From Acetobacter sp. CAG:977 (GTDB taxonomy: Bacteria; Pseudomonadota; Alphaproteobacteria; CAAGCB01; CAG-977), in the NCBI GenBank assembly GCA_000434295.1, contig HF994933.1, positions 32,934 to 40,938 of the forward strand: a stretch of DNA of 8,005 bases. The letters are read 5' to 3'. A model generated the notes under the pieces. It worked only from the letters and a program-made list of their open reading frames with translations. It was not told the origin of the DNA and made no database searches. Of the stretch, positions 1 to 5,911 are shown in pieces (position 1 is the first letter of the stretch; each line of letters opens with the position of its first letter). The translations under genes were made by a program, and so were the position numbers.

Positions 1-741
1 GCGCATTTCGTCGGAAACGTCGGAATCGTATAAGGAAACGGAGGAAAGAGCCGTCTTCGGATCCGAAACGATTTTGATTAACTCGGAAATATGTTTATCC
101 GACACGTTTGTTTGGCTTAAATCCAAACGTTTCAAAGATGAATCTTTTAATCGCGGCAACATTGCTTCAACGCTGGCATCTGAAATGCAGGCGGAAATGC
201 CGCCGCTTTTTCGGTTCATGTTCAAATTCAGTTCCGTCAGCTTTGGAGACAGATTTTTCAATAAGGGCGCGACTTCTTCGTCACGGTAATAATCGCCGCT
301 TAAATACAGCTTTGTGACATTCGTTTCAGGCAGGATTTTCGCCAGATCTTCGTATAAAAAGGATCTTACGGAATGCGCTTTGAATTTTAATGTGTCTATG
401 CGCGTGTTCGGCAGAGTGCGGAACAAATCCCTGATTTCCGAATCTTCGAAAAGTTCGGCATTTAAGTCCGTAATGCTTAAATTTAAAGAGGTGATCGGCG
501 TTTTGGGCAGGCTTTTTGTCAGCGTTTGCAAAAAATTTTGAGGATAAGAAGGCAGGCATCCTTGAACGGTCAAATGCCTGACCTCGCCGGATTTCAAAAT
601 ATCGGCGAATGTTTTCAGGTCTTTTTCTTTCATTCCCAAAGGGCAATCCCAACGTCCGTCCTGCGGCGCTTTCCAGCCTTCGGGCAAAACGTTGCGTTCG
701 GGCGATTGTTTTCCTGAAAACAGATTACTTAAAAATCCCAT
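1..741 (-). CDS. Leucine-rich-repeat protein, N-terminal part (3' end beyond the window)
   Basis: The reverse strand is open without a stop from the ATG at 741-739 to the window edge, giving 247 residues with no C-terminus. About seven short strands of the form LxxLxL recur near residues 54-59 (VRHLTV), 83-88 (ITSLNL), 115-120 (IDTLKF), 142-147 (VTKLYL), 168-173 (LTELNL), 203-208 (LKRLDL) and 232-237 (LSSVSL). Their spacing of 26-35 residues fits the longer ribonuclease-inhibitor-like repeat class, in which each strand is followed by a helix. The first 12 residues (MGFLSNLFSGKQ) are mildly hydrophobic, but there is no clear signal peptide or membrane segment, so a cytoplasmic or effector-like location is possible. 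Such repeats normally bind proteins; no catalytic domain is visible in this part. The start has a good ribosome site (AAAGGGG, 8 bases upstream). It lies 56 bases downstream of the oxidoreductase on the same strand and may be co-transcribed. Partner and role are unknown. Confidence 0.82.
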   Translation of the reverse strand, partial: MGFLSNLFSGKQSPERNVLPEGWKAPQDGRWDCPLGMKEKDLKTFADILKSGEVRHLTVQGCLPSYPQNFLQTLTKSLPKTPITSLNLSITDLNAELFEDSEIRDLFRTLPNTRIDTLKFKAHSVRSFLYEDLAKILPETNVTKLYLSGDYYRDEEVAPLLKNLSPKLTELNLNMNRKSGGISACISDASVEAMLPRLKDSSLKRLDLSQTNVSDKHISELIKIVSDPKTALSSVSLYDSDVSDEMR

Positions 742-749
742 GAATTAAG

Positions 750-756
750 CCCCTTT
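750..756 (-). promoter_or_regulatory. Ribosome binding site of the leucine-rich-repeat gene
   Basis: Read on the reverse strand this is AAAGGGG, followed by 8 bases and the ATG at 741-739. It supports that start and supports the reverse-strand frame being a real gene. Confidence 0.6.
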
Positions 757-797
757 CGCTTTTTAGGATAGCGGATTTCGGCAAAGTCGAAAAGACG

Positions 798-1745
798 TTA
801 TTTTTTTCTGTTTTTCGTCAGTCGGGCATCGATGGCTTTTGCGGCGGCTTTCCCGCTGTCAACGGCATCGGGAATGCCTTTGGCGCCGTTGACGGCGTCG
901 CCTCCCGCAAAGAATCCTTTTTTGGAGGTGGCAAAATCCTTTGTTTCTATCAATCCGTTGCCCGAAGCCATCAAGGCGCATCCCGCATTTGGTTTTTTAA
1001 AGGCGTCGCCGACGGAAAAAACAAGCGTGTCCGCTTTTATGAAAGCTTCGGAATCTTTGTTTCGGGAAACGGCTTTGATTGAAAAAAGCCTGCCGTCTTT
1101 TGCGGCGGTTTTTGAAATTTCGAACCCGCAAAGGGTTGAAACGCCTTCGCAGGGGGCAAAAGACCCGTCCGTTATCCAAAAGACGTTTTTTGCGCCCGCT
1201 TTTTTGGCGCATGCGGCGCAAAGGCGGGCTTTCGGGGTATCGCCGATGACAACGACGCCCGAGCAGGTTTCGGGCAGAAACGTTTTTGTTTTAACGGCGA
1301 TTAGAAAAGAAAAGGCATCCGTGACGCCGATCAGGTTCGTATCGATTTTTTTCGGGCGCAGGGGAGTTTGCAGTCCCGTTCCCAAAAAGACGGCTCTGAA
1401 CGCCAGGCGTTTAAGGTCGTTGACGGAAAAATCCTTTGAAAAAGGGCGGGACAAAACAAATTCGACACCGTTTTTTTTCAGTGAGGCGATAATCTTTTCG
1501 ACTTCGCCTTCGGGCAAAAACAGGCGCAGGGAACCGCCCGCTTCGCATCGTTCTTCGAAAATCGTGACGGCGTATCCTTTGGAACGCAATTCGGCGGCGC
1601 ATGCCAAAGACGCAGGTCCCGAACCGATACAGGCGACGCGCTCTTTTTCTTCTTGCACCGTTACGGGTACGCAAATCGAACGGGCGGCGTTTAAATCGCG
1701 TTCCTCAATGAAATAAGGGTATTCGTTTAACGGAATAAAAGCCAT
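798..1745 (-). CDS. GltD/PreT-like FAD-dependent oxidoreductase, short and divergent
   Basis: This 315-residue protein has the two-dinucleotide-domain flavoprotein fold seen in the glutamate synthase small subunit and in the N-terminal module of dihydropyrimidine dehydrogenase (PreT). The FAD-binding GSGPAS is at residues 41-46, the acidic end of the second strand at E64-E65, and a GG at 70-71. A VFLGTG strand lies near 119-124 and a C-terminal FAD motif FFAGGDAVNG at 278-287. It is much shorter than GltD (about 450-480 residues). The cysteine-rich N-terminal iron-sulfur region is absent, being replaced by about 35 residues with one cysteine. The NAD(P)-binding loop, normally GxGxxA-like, reads IGDTPKARLC at 167-176. 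The arginine pair and MPA-type segment that usually follow are missing. FAD binding therefore looks intact, while NAD(P)H use and iron-sulfur electron transfer are doubtful. The reading frame is unbroken, which argues for a working divergent paralogue rather than a pseudogene. Its substrate is unknown. Confidence 0.78.
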   Translation of the reverse strand: MAFIPLNEYPYFIEERDLNAARSICVPVTVQEEKERVACIGSGPASLACAAELRSKGYAVTIFEERCEAGGSLRLFLPEGEVEKIIASLKKNGVEFVLSRPFSKDFSVNDLKRLAFRAVFLGTGLQTPLRPKKIDTNLIGVTDAFSFLIAVKTKTFLPETCSGVVVIGDTPKARLCAACAKKAGAKNVFWITDGSFAPCEGVSTLCGFEISKTAAKDGRLFSIKAVSRNKDSEAFIKADTLVFSVGDAFKKPNAGCALMASGNGLIETKDFATSKKGFFAGGDAVNGAKGIPDAVDSGKAAAKAIDARLTKNRKK

Positions 1746-1763
1746 GTTTTTGCCTTTGAACAG

Positions 1764-1778
1764 AAAAACGCCGTTTTT
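1764..1778. repeat. Perfect 7-base inverted repeat with a 1-base centre
   Basis: AAAAACG and CGTTTTT flank a single C. The element sits 18 bases before the oxidoreductase start codon, in its probable leader. A 1-base centre favours a protein-binding palindrome over an RNA hairpin. However, A-runs and T-runs next to CG are common in this DNA, so chance is a fair explanation. Confidence 0.3.
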
Positions 1779-1804
1779 GATGAAAGCAGTTTTGTTTCGC
1801 TTTT

Positions 1805-1813
1805 TGTTATGCT
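1805..1813 (+). promoter_or_regulatory. Candidate extended -10 promoter for the rhamnose operon
   Basis: TGTTATGCT fits the extended -10 form TGnTATnnT of a sigma-70-type promoter and lies about 40 bases before the rmlA start. No good -35 box sits 16-18 bases upstream, which an extended -10 can tolerate. A second AT-rich box, TATTTT, begins at 1813 as an alternative. The position is right, but the assignment is by eye. Confidence 0.4.
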
Positions 1814-1836
1814 ATTTTACTGAAAGTTATTTATAA

Positions 1837-1845
1837 AAAGGAAGA
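1837..1845 (+). promoter_or_regulatory. Ribosome binding site of rmlA
   Basis: AAAGGAAGA is a strong purine-rich ribosome site with a core 8-10 bases before the ATG at 1854. It supports that start codon. Confidence 0.6.
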
Positions 1846-1853
1846 GTTTTATT

Positions 1854-2741
1854 ATGAAAGGCATTATTCTGGCGGGCGGATCCGGCACGCGCCTTTATCC
1901 CGCGACGATTGCTTTGTCAAAGCAGATGATTCCCATCTACGACAAACCGATGATTTACTACCCGATGTCTTTGTTGATGCGGGCGGGGATTCGGGACGTT
2001 TTGGTTATTTCCACGCCGACGGATTTACCGGGCTTTCAACGCCTGTTCGGGGACGGCAAACATTTGGGCATGAACATCTCTTATGCGGAACAGGCGGTCC
2101 CGAACGGTCTGGCTCAGGCTTTCGTTATCGGCGCCGATTTTGTCGGAAACGATACGGCGGCTTTGGTTCTGGGGGATAACATTTTCCACGGGCACGCGTT
2201 GACGCAACAACTTCAGGCGGCGGCGCAACTGACGGAAGGTGCCGTCGTGTTCGGTTGTTACGTCCACGATCCGGAACGTTACGGCGTTGTCGAATTCGAT
2301 AAAGACTTTAATGCCGTCAGCATAGAGGAAAAGCCCGCTCATCCGAAATCGAATTATGCGGTTCCCGGGCTTTATTTTTATGACAACGACGTCATTGAAA
2401 TCGCCAAGAATTTAAAACCGTCCGCACGCGGAGAATACGAAATTACCGACGTCAACAAAGAATATCTGCGCCGCGGCAAGCTGAAGGTCAATGTTTTCAG
2501 CCGTGATATCGACTGGTTCGACACGGGAACCCACGACAGCCTGATTCAAGCCAGCTCTTATGTCGAAGCGATTGAAAAGCGTAAAGGCATCAAGATTGCA
2601 TGTCTGGAAGAAATCGCTTTTGCCAGAGGCTTTATCAGCAAAGAAGAGCTGAAAGCACGCGGCGAATTGATGAGCAAGACGGGCTACGGTCAGTATTTAT
2701 TGAAACTGGCGAGCGGAGAAATATCGACGCCCGACCTTTAA
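1854..2741 (+). CDS. rmlA: Glucose-1-phosphate thymidylyltransferase
   Basis: Catalyses dTTP plus glucose-1-phosphate to dTDP-glucose and pyrophosphate, the first and usually feedback-controlled step of dTDP-L-rhamnose synthesis in the cytoplasm. At 295 residues it has the normal family length. The nucleotide-binding signature GGSGTRLYP is at residues 8-16, followed by the SKQMIPIYDKPMIYYP stretch at 22-37. GLAQAF is at 85-90 and LGDN at 106-109. EEKP is at 158-161, GEYEITDVN at 193-201 and WFDTGT at 221-226. D108 and D223 occupy the places of the usual magnesium ligands. The residues before GLAQ are VPN, where many relatives have SPD or KPE, a minor change. It is the first gene of the rightward block, 18 bases before rmlC. 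The family assignment is secure; only the naming (rmlA, rfbA or rffH) is conventional, and the full rhamnose set nearby favours rmlA. Confidence 0.97.
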   Translation: MKGIILAGGSGTRLYPATIALSKQMIPIYDKPMIYYPMSLLMRAGIRDVLVISTPTDLPGFQRLFGDGKHLGMNISYAEQAVPNGLAQAFVIGADFVGNDTAALVLGDNIFHGHALTQQLQAAAQLTEGAVVFGCYVHDPERYGVVEFDKDFNAVSIEEKPAHPKSNYAVPGLYFYDNDVIEIAKNLKPSARGEYEITDVNKEYLRRGKLKVNVFSRDIDWFDTGTHDSLIQASSYVEAIEKRKGIKIACLEEIAFARGFISKEELKARGELMSKTGYGQYLLKLASGEISTPDL

Positions 2742-2759
2742 TTTACGGGGAGAAAGCCA

Positions 2760-3299
2760 ATGCCGTTTATACAAACGGAAATCAAAGGCGTGGTTATTTT
2801 TGAACCGCGCATATTTACGGATGCGAGAGGCTACTTTTTTGAAACGTACAACGAAAACGTTTTTAAAGAAGCCGGCATAGACGCAAAGTTCGTTCAGGAC
2901 AACCAATCCAAATCTTCGTACGGCGTTATTCGCGGGCTTCATTTTCAAAAGGGCGAACACGCGCAGGCAAAGCTGGTTCGCGTTTTGCAGGGCACCGTTT
3001 TGGATGTCGCGCTTGATTTGCGGGAAGGTTCCGAAACGTTCGGCAAACACGTCGCCGTGGAATTAAGTTCGGAAAACAATCGTCAGCTTTTTATCCCTCG
3101 CGGTTTTGCGCACGGATTTTCCGTATTGTCCGAAACGGCGGTATTTGCGTACAAATGCGACAATTTTTACTGTAAAGAATCCGAAGGCGGCTTAAACTGT
3201 GCGGATACGGATTTGGGGATAGATTGGCGCGTTCCCGTCGAAAGCGCGTGCATTTCCGATAAAGACAAACTTTTGCCGAGGTTTAAAGAATGTTATTAG
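2760..3299 (+). CDS. rmlC: dTDP-4-dehydrorhamnose 3,5-epimerase
   Basis: Epimerises C3 and C5 of dTDP-4-keto-6-deoxy-D-glucose, giving dTDP-4-keto-L-rhamnose for RmlD. At 179 residues it is a complete single-domain cupin of normal length. Visible signatures are FTDARGYFFE at 19-28 and QDNQSKSSYGVIRGLHFQ at 46-63, which holds R59 and the catalytic base H61. K71 is in the following strand, FIPRGFAHGF is at 111-120 with H118, and Y131 is at the place of the conserved active-site tyrosine. SDKD lies at 166-169 near the end. A GGGGAGAAA ribosome site lies a few bases before the start. The last 10 bases overlap the start of rmlD, suggesting coupled translation. Confidence 0.96.
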   Translation: MPFIQTEIKGVVIFEPRIFTDARGYFFETYNENVFKEAGIDAKFVQDNQSKSSYGVIRGLHFQKGEHAQAKLVRVLQGTVLDVALDLREGSETFGKHVAVELSSENNRQLFIPRGFAHGFSVLSETAVFAYKCDNFYCKESEGGLNCADTDLGIDWRVPVESACISDKDKLLPRFKECY

Positions 3300-4111
3300 T
3301 TACCGGAGCGAACGGACAACTGGGGACAGAGCTGAGAGCTTTATTGCCGCAGGCTTTGTTTGCGGACTTGCCCGATCTGGATATTACCGACGAATCGGCA
3401 GTCGCCGAATTCGTTAAAGCCGAAAACATAGACACGATAATCAATGCGGCGGCTTATACGGCTGTGGAAAAGGCGGAAGACGACCCTGATTTATGTTATA
3501 AAGTCAACGTTATCGGGCCCATGAATCTGGCAAAGACGGGGGCAAAGATAATTCACGTTTCGACGGATTACGTTTTTGACGGCAAATCTTATCTGCCGTA
3601 CAAAGAAACGGATGCGACGAACCCCGAAAGCGTCTACGGTCAGACGAAGCGGGACGGTGAGCGCGCCGTTATGGATTTGTCATCGACGTGCGCGATATTC
3701 AGGACGGCGTGGCTGTACAGCCCCTACGGCAACAACTTTGTCAAGACGATGCGTCGTTTGGGCGCCGAACGCGAAAGCATCAACGTCGTTTTTGATCAAA
3801 TCGGAACGCCGACATATGCTTTTGATTTGGCGCAGGCGATTGTCGCAGCGTTGCCGCAAATAAAGGACGGAACGCACGAAATTTATCATTGTTCTGACGA
3901 AGGGGCAGCTTCGTGGTACGACTTTACATGTGAAATCATGCGTTTGTCGGGGTTGAAATGCCGTGTCAATCCGATTACGACGGATCAGTATCCGACAAAA
4001 GCAAAACGACCGTTTTATTCCGTATTGAATAAAGCAAAAATCAAATCAACGTTCGGGATATCGATTCCCCATTGGCAGGAGAGCTTGGAAAAATGTCTGA
4101 AAAAGTTTTAG
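3290..4111 (+). CDS. rmlD: dTDP-4-dehydrorhamnose reductase
   Basis: Reduces dTDP-4-keto-L-rhamnose with NAD(P)H to dTDP-L-rhamnose, the last step of the pathway. This 273-residue short-chain dehydrogenase is slightly shorter than many relatives. The N-terminal Rossmann motif GANGQLG is at 6-12 and AAYTAVEKAE at 54-63. STDYVFDG at 91-98 supplies the catalytic threonine region, and Y116-GQT-K120 is the YxxxK pair. A RTAWLYSPYGNNF segment follows, typical of the family. The ATG lies inside the end of rmlC, with GAGG 8 bases upstream. The 3' end overlaps rmlB by 19 bases. The overlaps imply co-translation with both neighbours. Confidence 0.96.
   Translation: MLLVTGANGQLGTELRALLPQALFADLPDLDITDESAVAEFVKAENIDTIINAAAYTAVEKAEDDPDLCYKVNVIGPMNLAKTGAKIIHVSTDYVFDGKSYLPYKETDATNPESVYGQTKRDGERAVMDLSSTCAIFRTAWLYSPYGNNFVKTMRRLGAERESINVVFDQIGTPTYAFDLAQAIVAALPQIKDGTHEIYHCSDEGAASWYDFTCEIMRLSGLKCRVNPITTDQYPTKAKRPFYSVLNKAKIKSTFGISIPHWQESLEKCLKKF
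4077..4083 (+). promoter_or_regulatory. Ribosome binding site fixing the rmlB start
   Basis: AGGAGAG sits 9 bases before the ATG at 4093 and lies inside the end of rmlD. It is downstream of an in-frame TTG at 4072 that could otherwise be taken as the start, so it supports ATG 4093. Confidence 0.65.
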
Positions 4112-5109
4112 TAACGGGCGGTGCAGGTTTTATCGGTTCAAACTTTGTGCCCTATTTTCTGGAAGCCAACCCCGACTTGCATGTCGTTAATCTGGACAAG
4201 ATGACGTATGCGGCGGACGAACGCAATTTATCCGAAGTACAGGGGCATCCCCGTTATACGTTTATCAAAGGGGATATTACGGATCGCGACCTGATAGAAA
4301 AGATTTTTGCCGAACACGACATTCGCGGCGTTATCCACTTTGCGGCGGAAAGCCATGTGGATAATTCAATCACGGGACCCGAAATTTTTATCAAAACGAA
4401 TGTTCTCGGCACGTTCAACCTTTTGGAAACCGCGCGTCGCCATTGGATGGACGGTCCGTCCAAGGTCAAACCCGGATATGAAAAATGCCGTTTCCATCAC
4501 ATTTCGACCGACGAAGTGTACGGGACTTTGGGCGAAACGGGGTACTTTACGGAAAAAACGCCTTATGCGCCGAATTCTCCGTATTCGGCATCAAAGGCTT
4601 CATCCGACATGATCGTGCGTTCTTATTTCCACACCTACGGCATGAACGTTACGACGTCGAACTGTTCCAATAACTACGGACCGAAACAGCACGGGGAAAA
4701 ATTGATTCCCACGATTATTCGCAAATGCGTGAACGGTGAAAACATTCCCATATACGGGGACGGAAAGAACGTTCGCGACTGGCTGTACGTTTTGGATCAC
4801 TGCAAAGCGATTAACTTGGTTTATCACAAGGGCAGAGCAGGGGAAACCTACAATATCGGCGGACATAACGAACGCAACAACCTTCAGATCGTTGATGCGA
4901 TTTGCAAGATTTTGGACGCCGAACGTCCGCGCAAGGACGGCGGCAAGTATGCGGATTTGGTAACGTTCGTCAAAGACCGTCCGGGTCATGACAAACGGTA
5001 TGCCATTGATGCGACCAAGCTTGAAACCGAACTGGGGTGGAAAGCGGACGAAAATTTTGATACGGGCATCGTCAAAACCGTAGAATGGTATTTGGCGAAC
5101 CGTTACTGA
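4093..5109 (+). CDS. rmlB: dTDP-glucose 4,6-dehydratase
   Basis: Converts dTDP-glucose to dTDP-4-keto-6-deoxy-D-glucose using bound NAD+, the second step of the pathway. From ATG 4093 the protein is 338 residues, a normal length. It is an extended short-chain dehydrogenase with the NAD motif GGAGFIG at 9-15, FAAESHVDNSITGP at 83-96 and HISTDEVYG at 136-144. T139, D140 and E141 are the catalytic triad, and the Y164-SAS-K168 pair completes the site. SNCSNNYGPKQ at 189-199 and YGDGKNVRDW at 221-230 are also family signatures. A longer form starting at TTG 4072 would add seven residues that carry the ribosome site, so it is less likely. The gene overlaps rmlD by 19 bases. Order in this cluster is A-C-D-B. 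Nothing suggests loss of function. Confidence 0.97.
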   Translation: MSEKVLVTGGAGFIGSNFVPYFLEANPDLHVVNLDKMTYAADERNLSEVQGHPRYTFIKGDITDRDLIEKIFAEHDIRGVIHFAAESHVDNSITGPEIFIKTNVLGTFNLLETARRHWMDGPSKVKPGYEKCRFHHISTDEVYGTLGETGYFTEKTPYAPNSPYSASKASSDMIVRSYFHTYGMNVTTSNCSNNYGPKQHGEKLIPTIIRKCVNGENIPIYGDGKNVRDWLYVLDHCKAINLVYHKGRAGETYNIGGHNERNNLQIVDAICKILDAERPRKDGGKYADLVTFVKDRPGHDKRYAIDATKLETELGWKADENFDTGIVKTVEWYLANRY

Positions 5110-5133
5110 TCGGATATTTAAGGATAAAGAACC

Positions 5134-5910
5134 ATGTCGGAAGACCAAAGGCTTGTTTTTATTACGGTCGTACGGGACTTTGATTTTTACGACAGGTTCT
5201 TTATCAATAACGAAAACGTCAATGTCCATACGCTGGTTCCGATAGATAACCGGGCGGACAATTTATACATAACCACGCAGTATAACCGTTTTTTGGAAAC
5301 GTACGATTATGACAACGCCGCGTGGTTTGTTTTTTGCCACGAAGATTTCGAATTAAAGGAAGACATAGCTCCGATTTTATCGTCTCTTGACAAAGAAGCG
5401 ATATACGGTCCTGTCGGTTGCCGTTTGTATGTTTCAAAAAAAACACTGTTCGGCGAAAGGGTGAAAAGCCTGTATTTGGGGCAAATCGAATGCTCGGCAA
5501 AAGACGGTTCAGGCGTTTTTTCGGAAGGGCAAAAGATTTCGGCTCCCGAACGCGTGGATACCGTGGACTGTGCCTGTTTGATCGTGCATTCGTCGTTGGT
5601 TCATGAAGAAGGGCTCCGTTTTGACGAAAACCTGAGCTTTGATTTGTATGCCGAAGATTTTTGCATACGTGCGTTAAGAGAATACAATATTTTCACGTAC
5701 GCGGTTCAACTGGCGTGCCGGCATTGGTCAAAGGGATATTTCAGCGAACGTTTTTACAAACAGCTGATTCGCTTAAACAAGAAATACAAAGACGCCAGCT
5801 ATGCGGGGACGTGTGCCGTGATCGGCAAACAGCCCGCACCGTTCAAGTCGTGGCGGCGGATGACGCTGAACCGTTTAAAGTTGTTTTTTACGAAACTGAA
5901 GAAGAAATAA
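5134..5910 (+). CDS. StrF-like putative glycosyltransferase (GT-A fold)
   Basis: This 258-residue protein resembles the glycosyltransferase-like group that includes StrF rather than the standard family 2 enzymes. It lacks the usual N-terminal PVYN and NDGSTD motifs. Visible features are YNRFLE at 50-55 and WFVFCHEDFEL at 64-74, at the place of the metal and nucleotide-sugar loop. VDCACLIV is at 144-151. RFDENLSF at 162-169 leads into YAEDFCIRA at 172-180, matching the (Y)xxD helix of this group. The C-terminal 20 residues are strongly basic with hydrophobics between (RRMTLNRLKLFFTKLKKK), which could hold it at the inner face of the membrane. AAGGAT, about 8 bases upstream, is the ribosome site. 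It follows rmlB by 24 bases and the next transferase starts 1 base after its stop, so it is probably co-transcribed. Donor and acceptor are unknown; dTDP-rhamnose is a reasonable guess. Confidence 0.72.
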   Translation: MSEDQRLVFITVVRDFDFYDRFFINNENVNVHTLVPIDNRADNLYITTQYNRFLETYDYDNAAWFVFCHEDFELKEDIAPILSSLDKEAIYGPVGCRLYVSKKTLFGERVKSLYLGQIECSAKDGSGVFSEGQKISAPERVDTVDCACLIVHSSLVHEEGLRFDENLSFDLYAEDFCIRALREYNIFTYAVQLACRHWSKGYFSERFYKQLIRLNKKYKDASYAGTCAVIGKQPAPFKSWRRMTLNRLKLFFTKLKKK

Positions 5911-5911
5911 A

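Larger units (their letters stand above)
1746..1853. promoter_or_regulatory. Divergent intergenic region between the oxidoreductase and rmlA
   Basis: This 108-base AT-rich stretch separates two divergently read genes and must hold the start signals for at least the rhamnose operon. A leftward candidate -10 box, TAAAAT, is read on the reverse strand at 1819-1814 and overlaps the rightward -10 candidates, so the two promoters may compete. I see no convincing -35 box for the leftward direction. AAAGG on the reverse strand (1757-1753) is a plausible ribosome site, 7 bases before the oxidoreductase ATG. Confidence 0.5.

Noticed and set aside
74..717. Several short + strand frames (74-289, 108-317, 314-541, 526-717) and a - strand frame (326-652)
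   Set aside because: All lie inside the reverse-strand leucine-rich-repeat gene, which is open across the full 741 bases with regular repeats and a good ribosome site.
776..792. Hairpin TTTCG-(7)-CGAAA between the oxidoreductase and the leucine-rich-repeat gene
   Set aside because: The stem is only 5 bases, with no T-run after it in either direction, so it is too weak to call a terminator.
742..797. A separate promoter for the leucine-rich-repeat gene
   Set aside because: A TATCCT box exists on the reverse strand but no -35 box lies at a suitable distance, so read-through from the oxidoreductase is equally likely.
832..1716. A 294-codon open frame on the + strand opposite the oxidoreductase
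   Set aside because: Its translation has no recognisable domain and no ribosome site. The opposite strand carries clear FAD motifs. The frame is long because the gene's codon use seldom produces stops on the complement.
4072..4092. TTG at 4072 as the start of rmlB
   Set aside because: It adds seven residues not expected in the family and contains the AGGAGAG ribosome site that properly serves the ATG at 4093.
4600..5229. A 209-codon open frame on the - strand opposite rmlB
   Set aside because: It lies almost wholly within rmlB, whose catalytic motifs are clear, and its translation shows no family signature. It is a compositional shadow.
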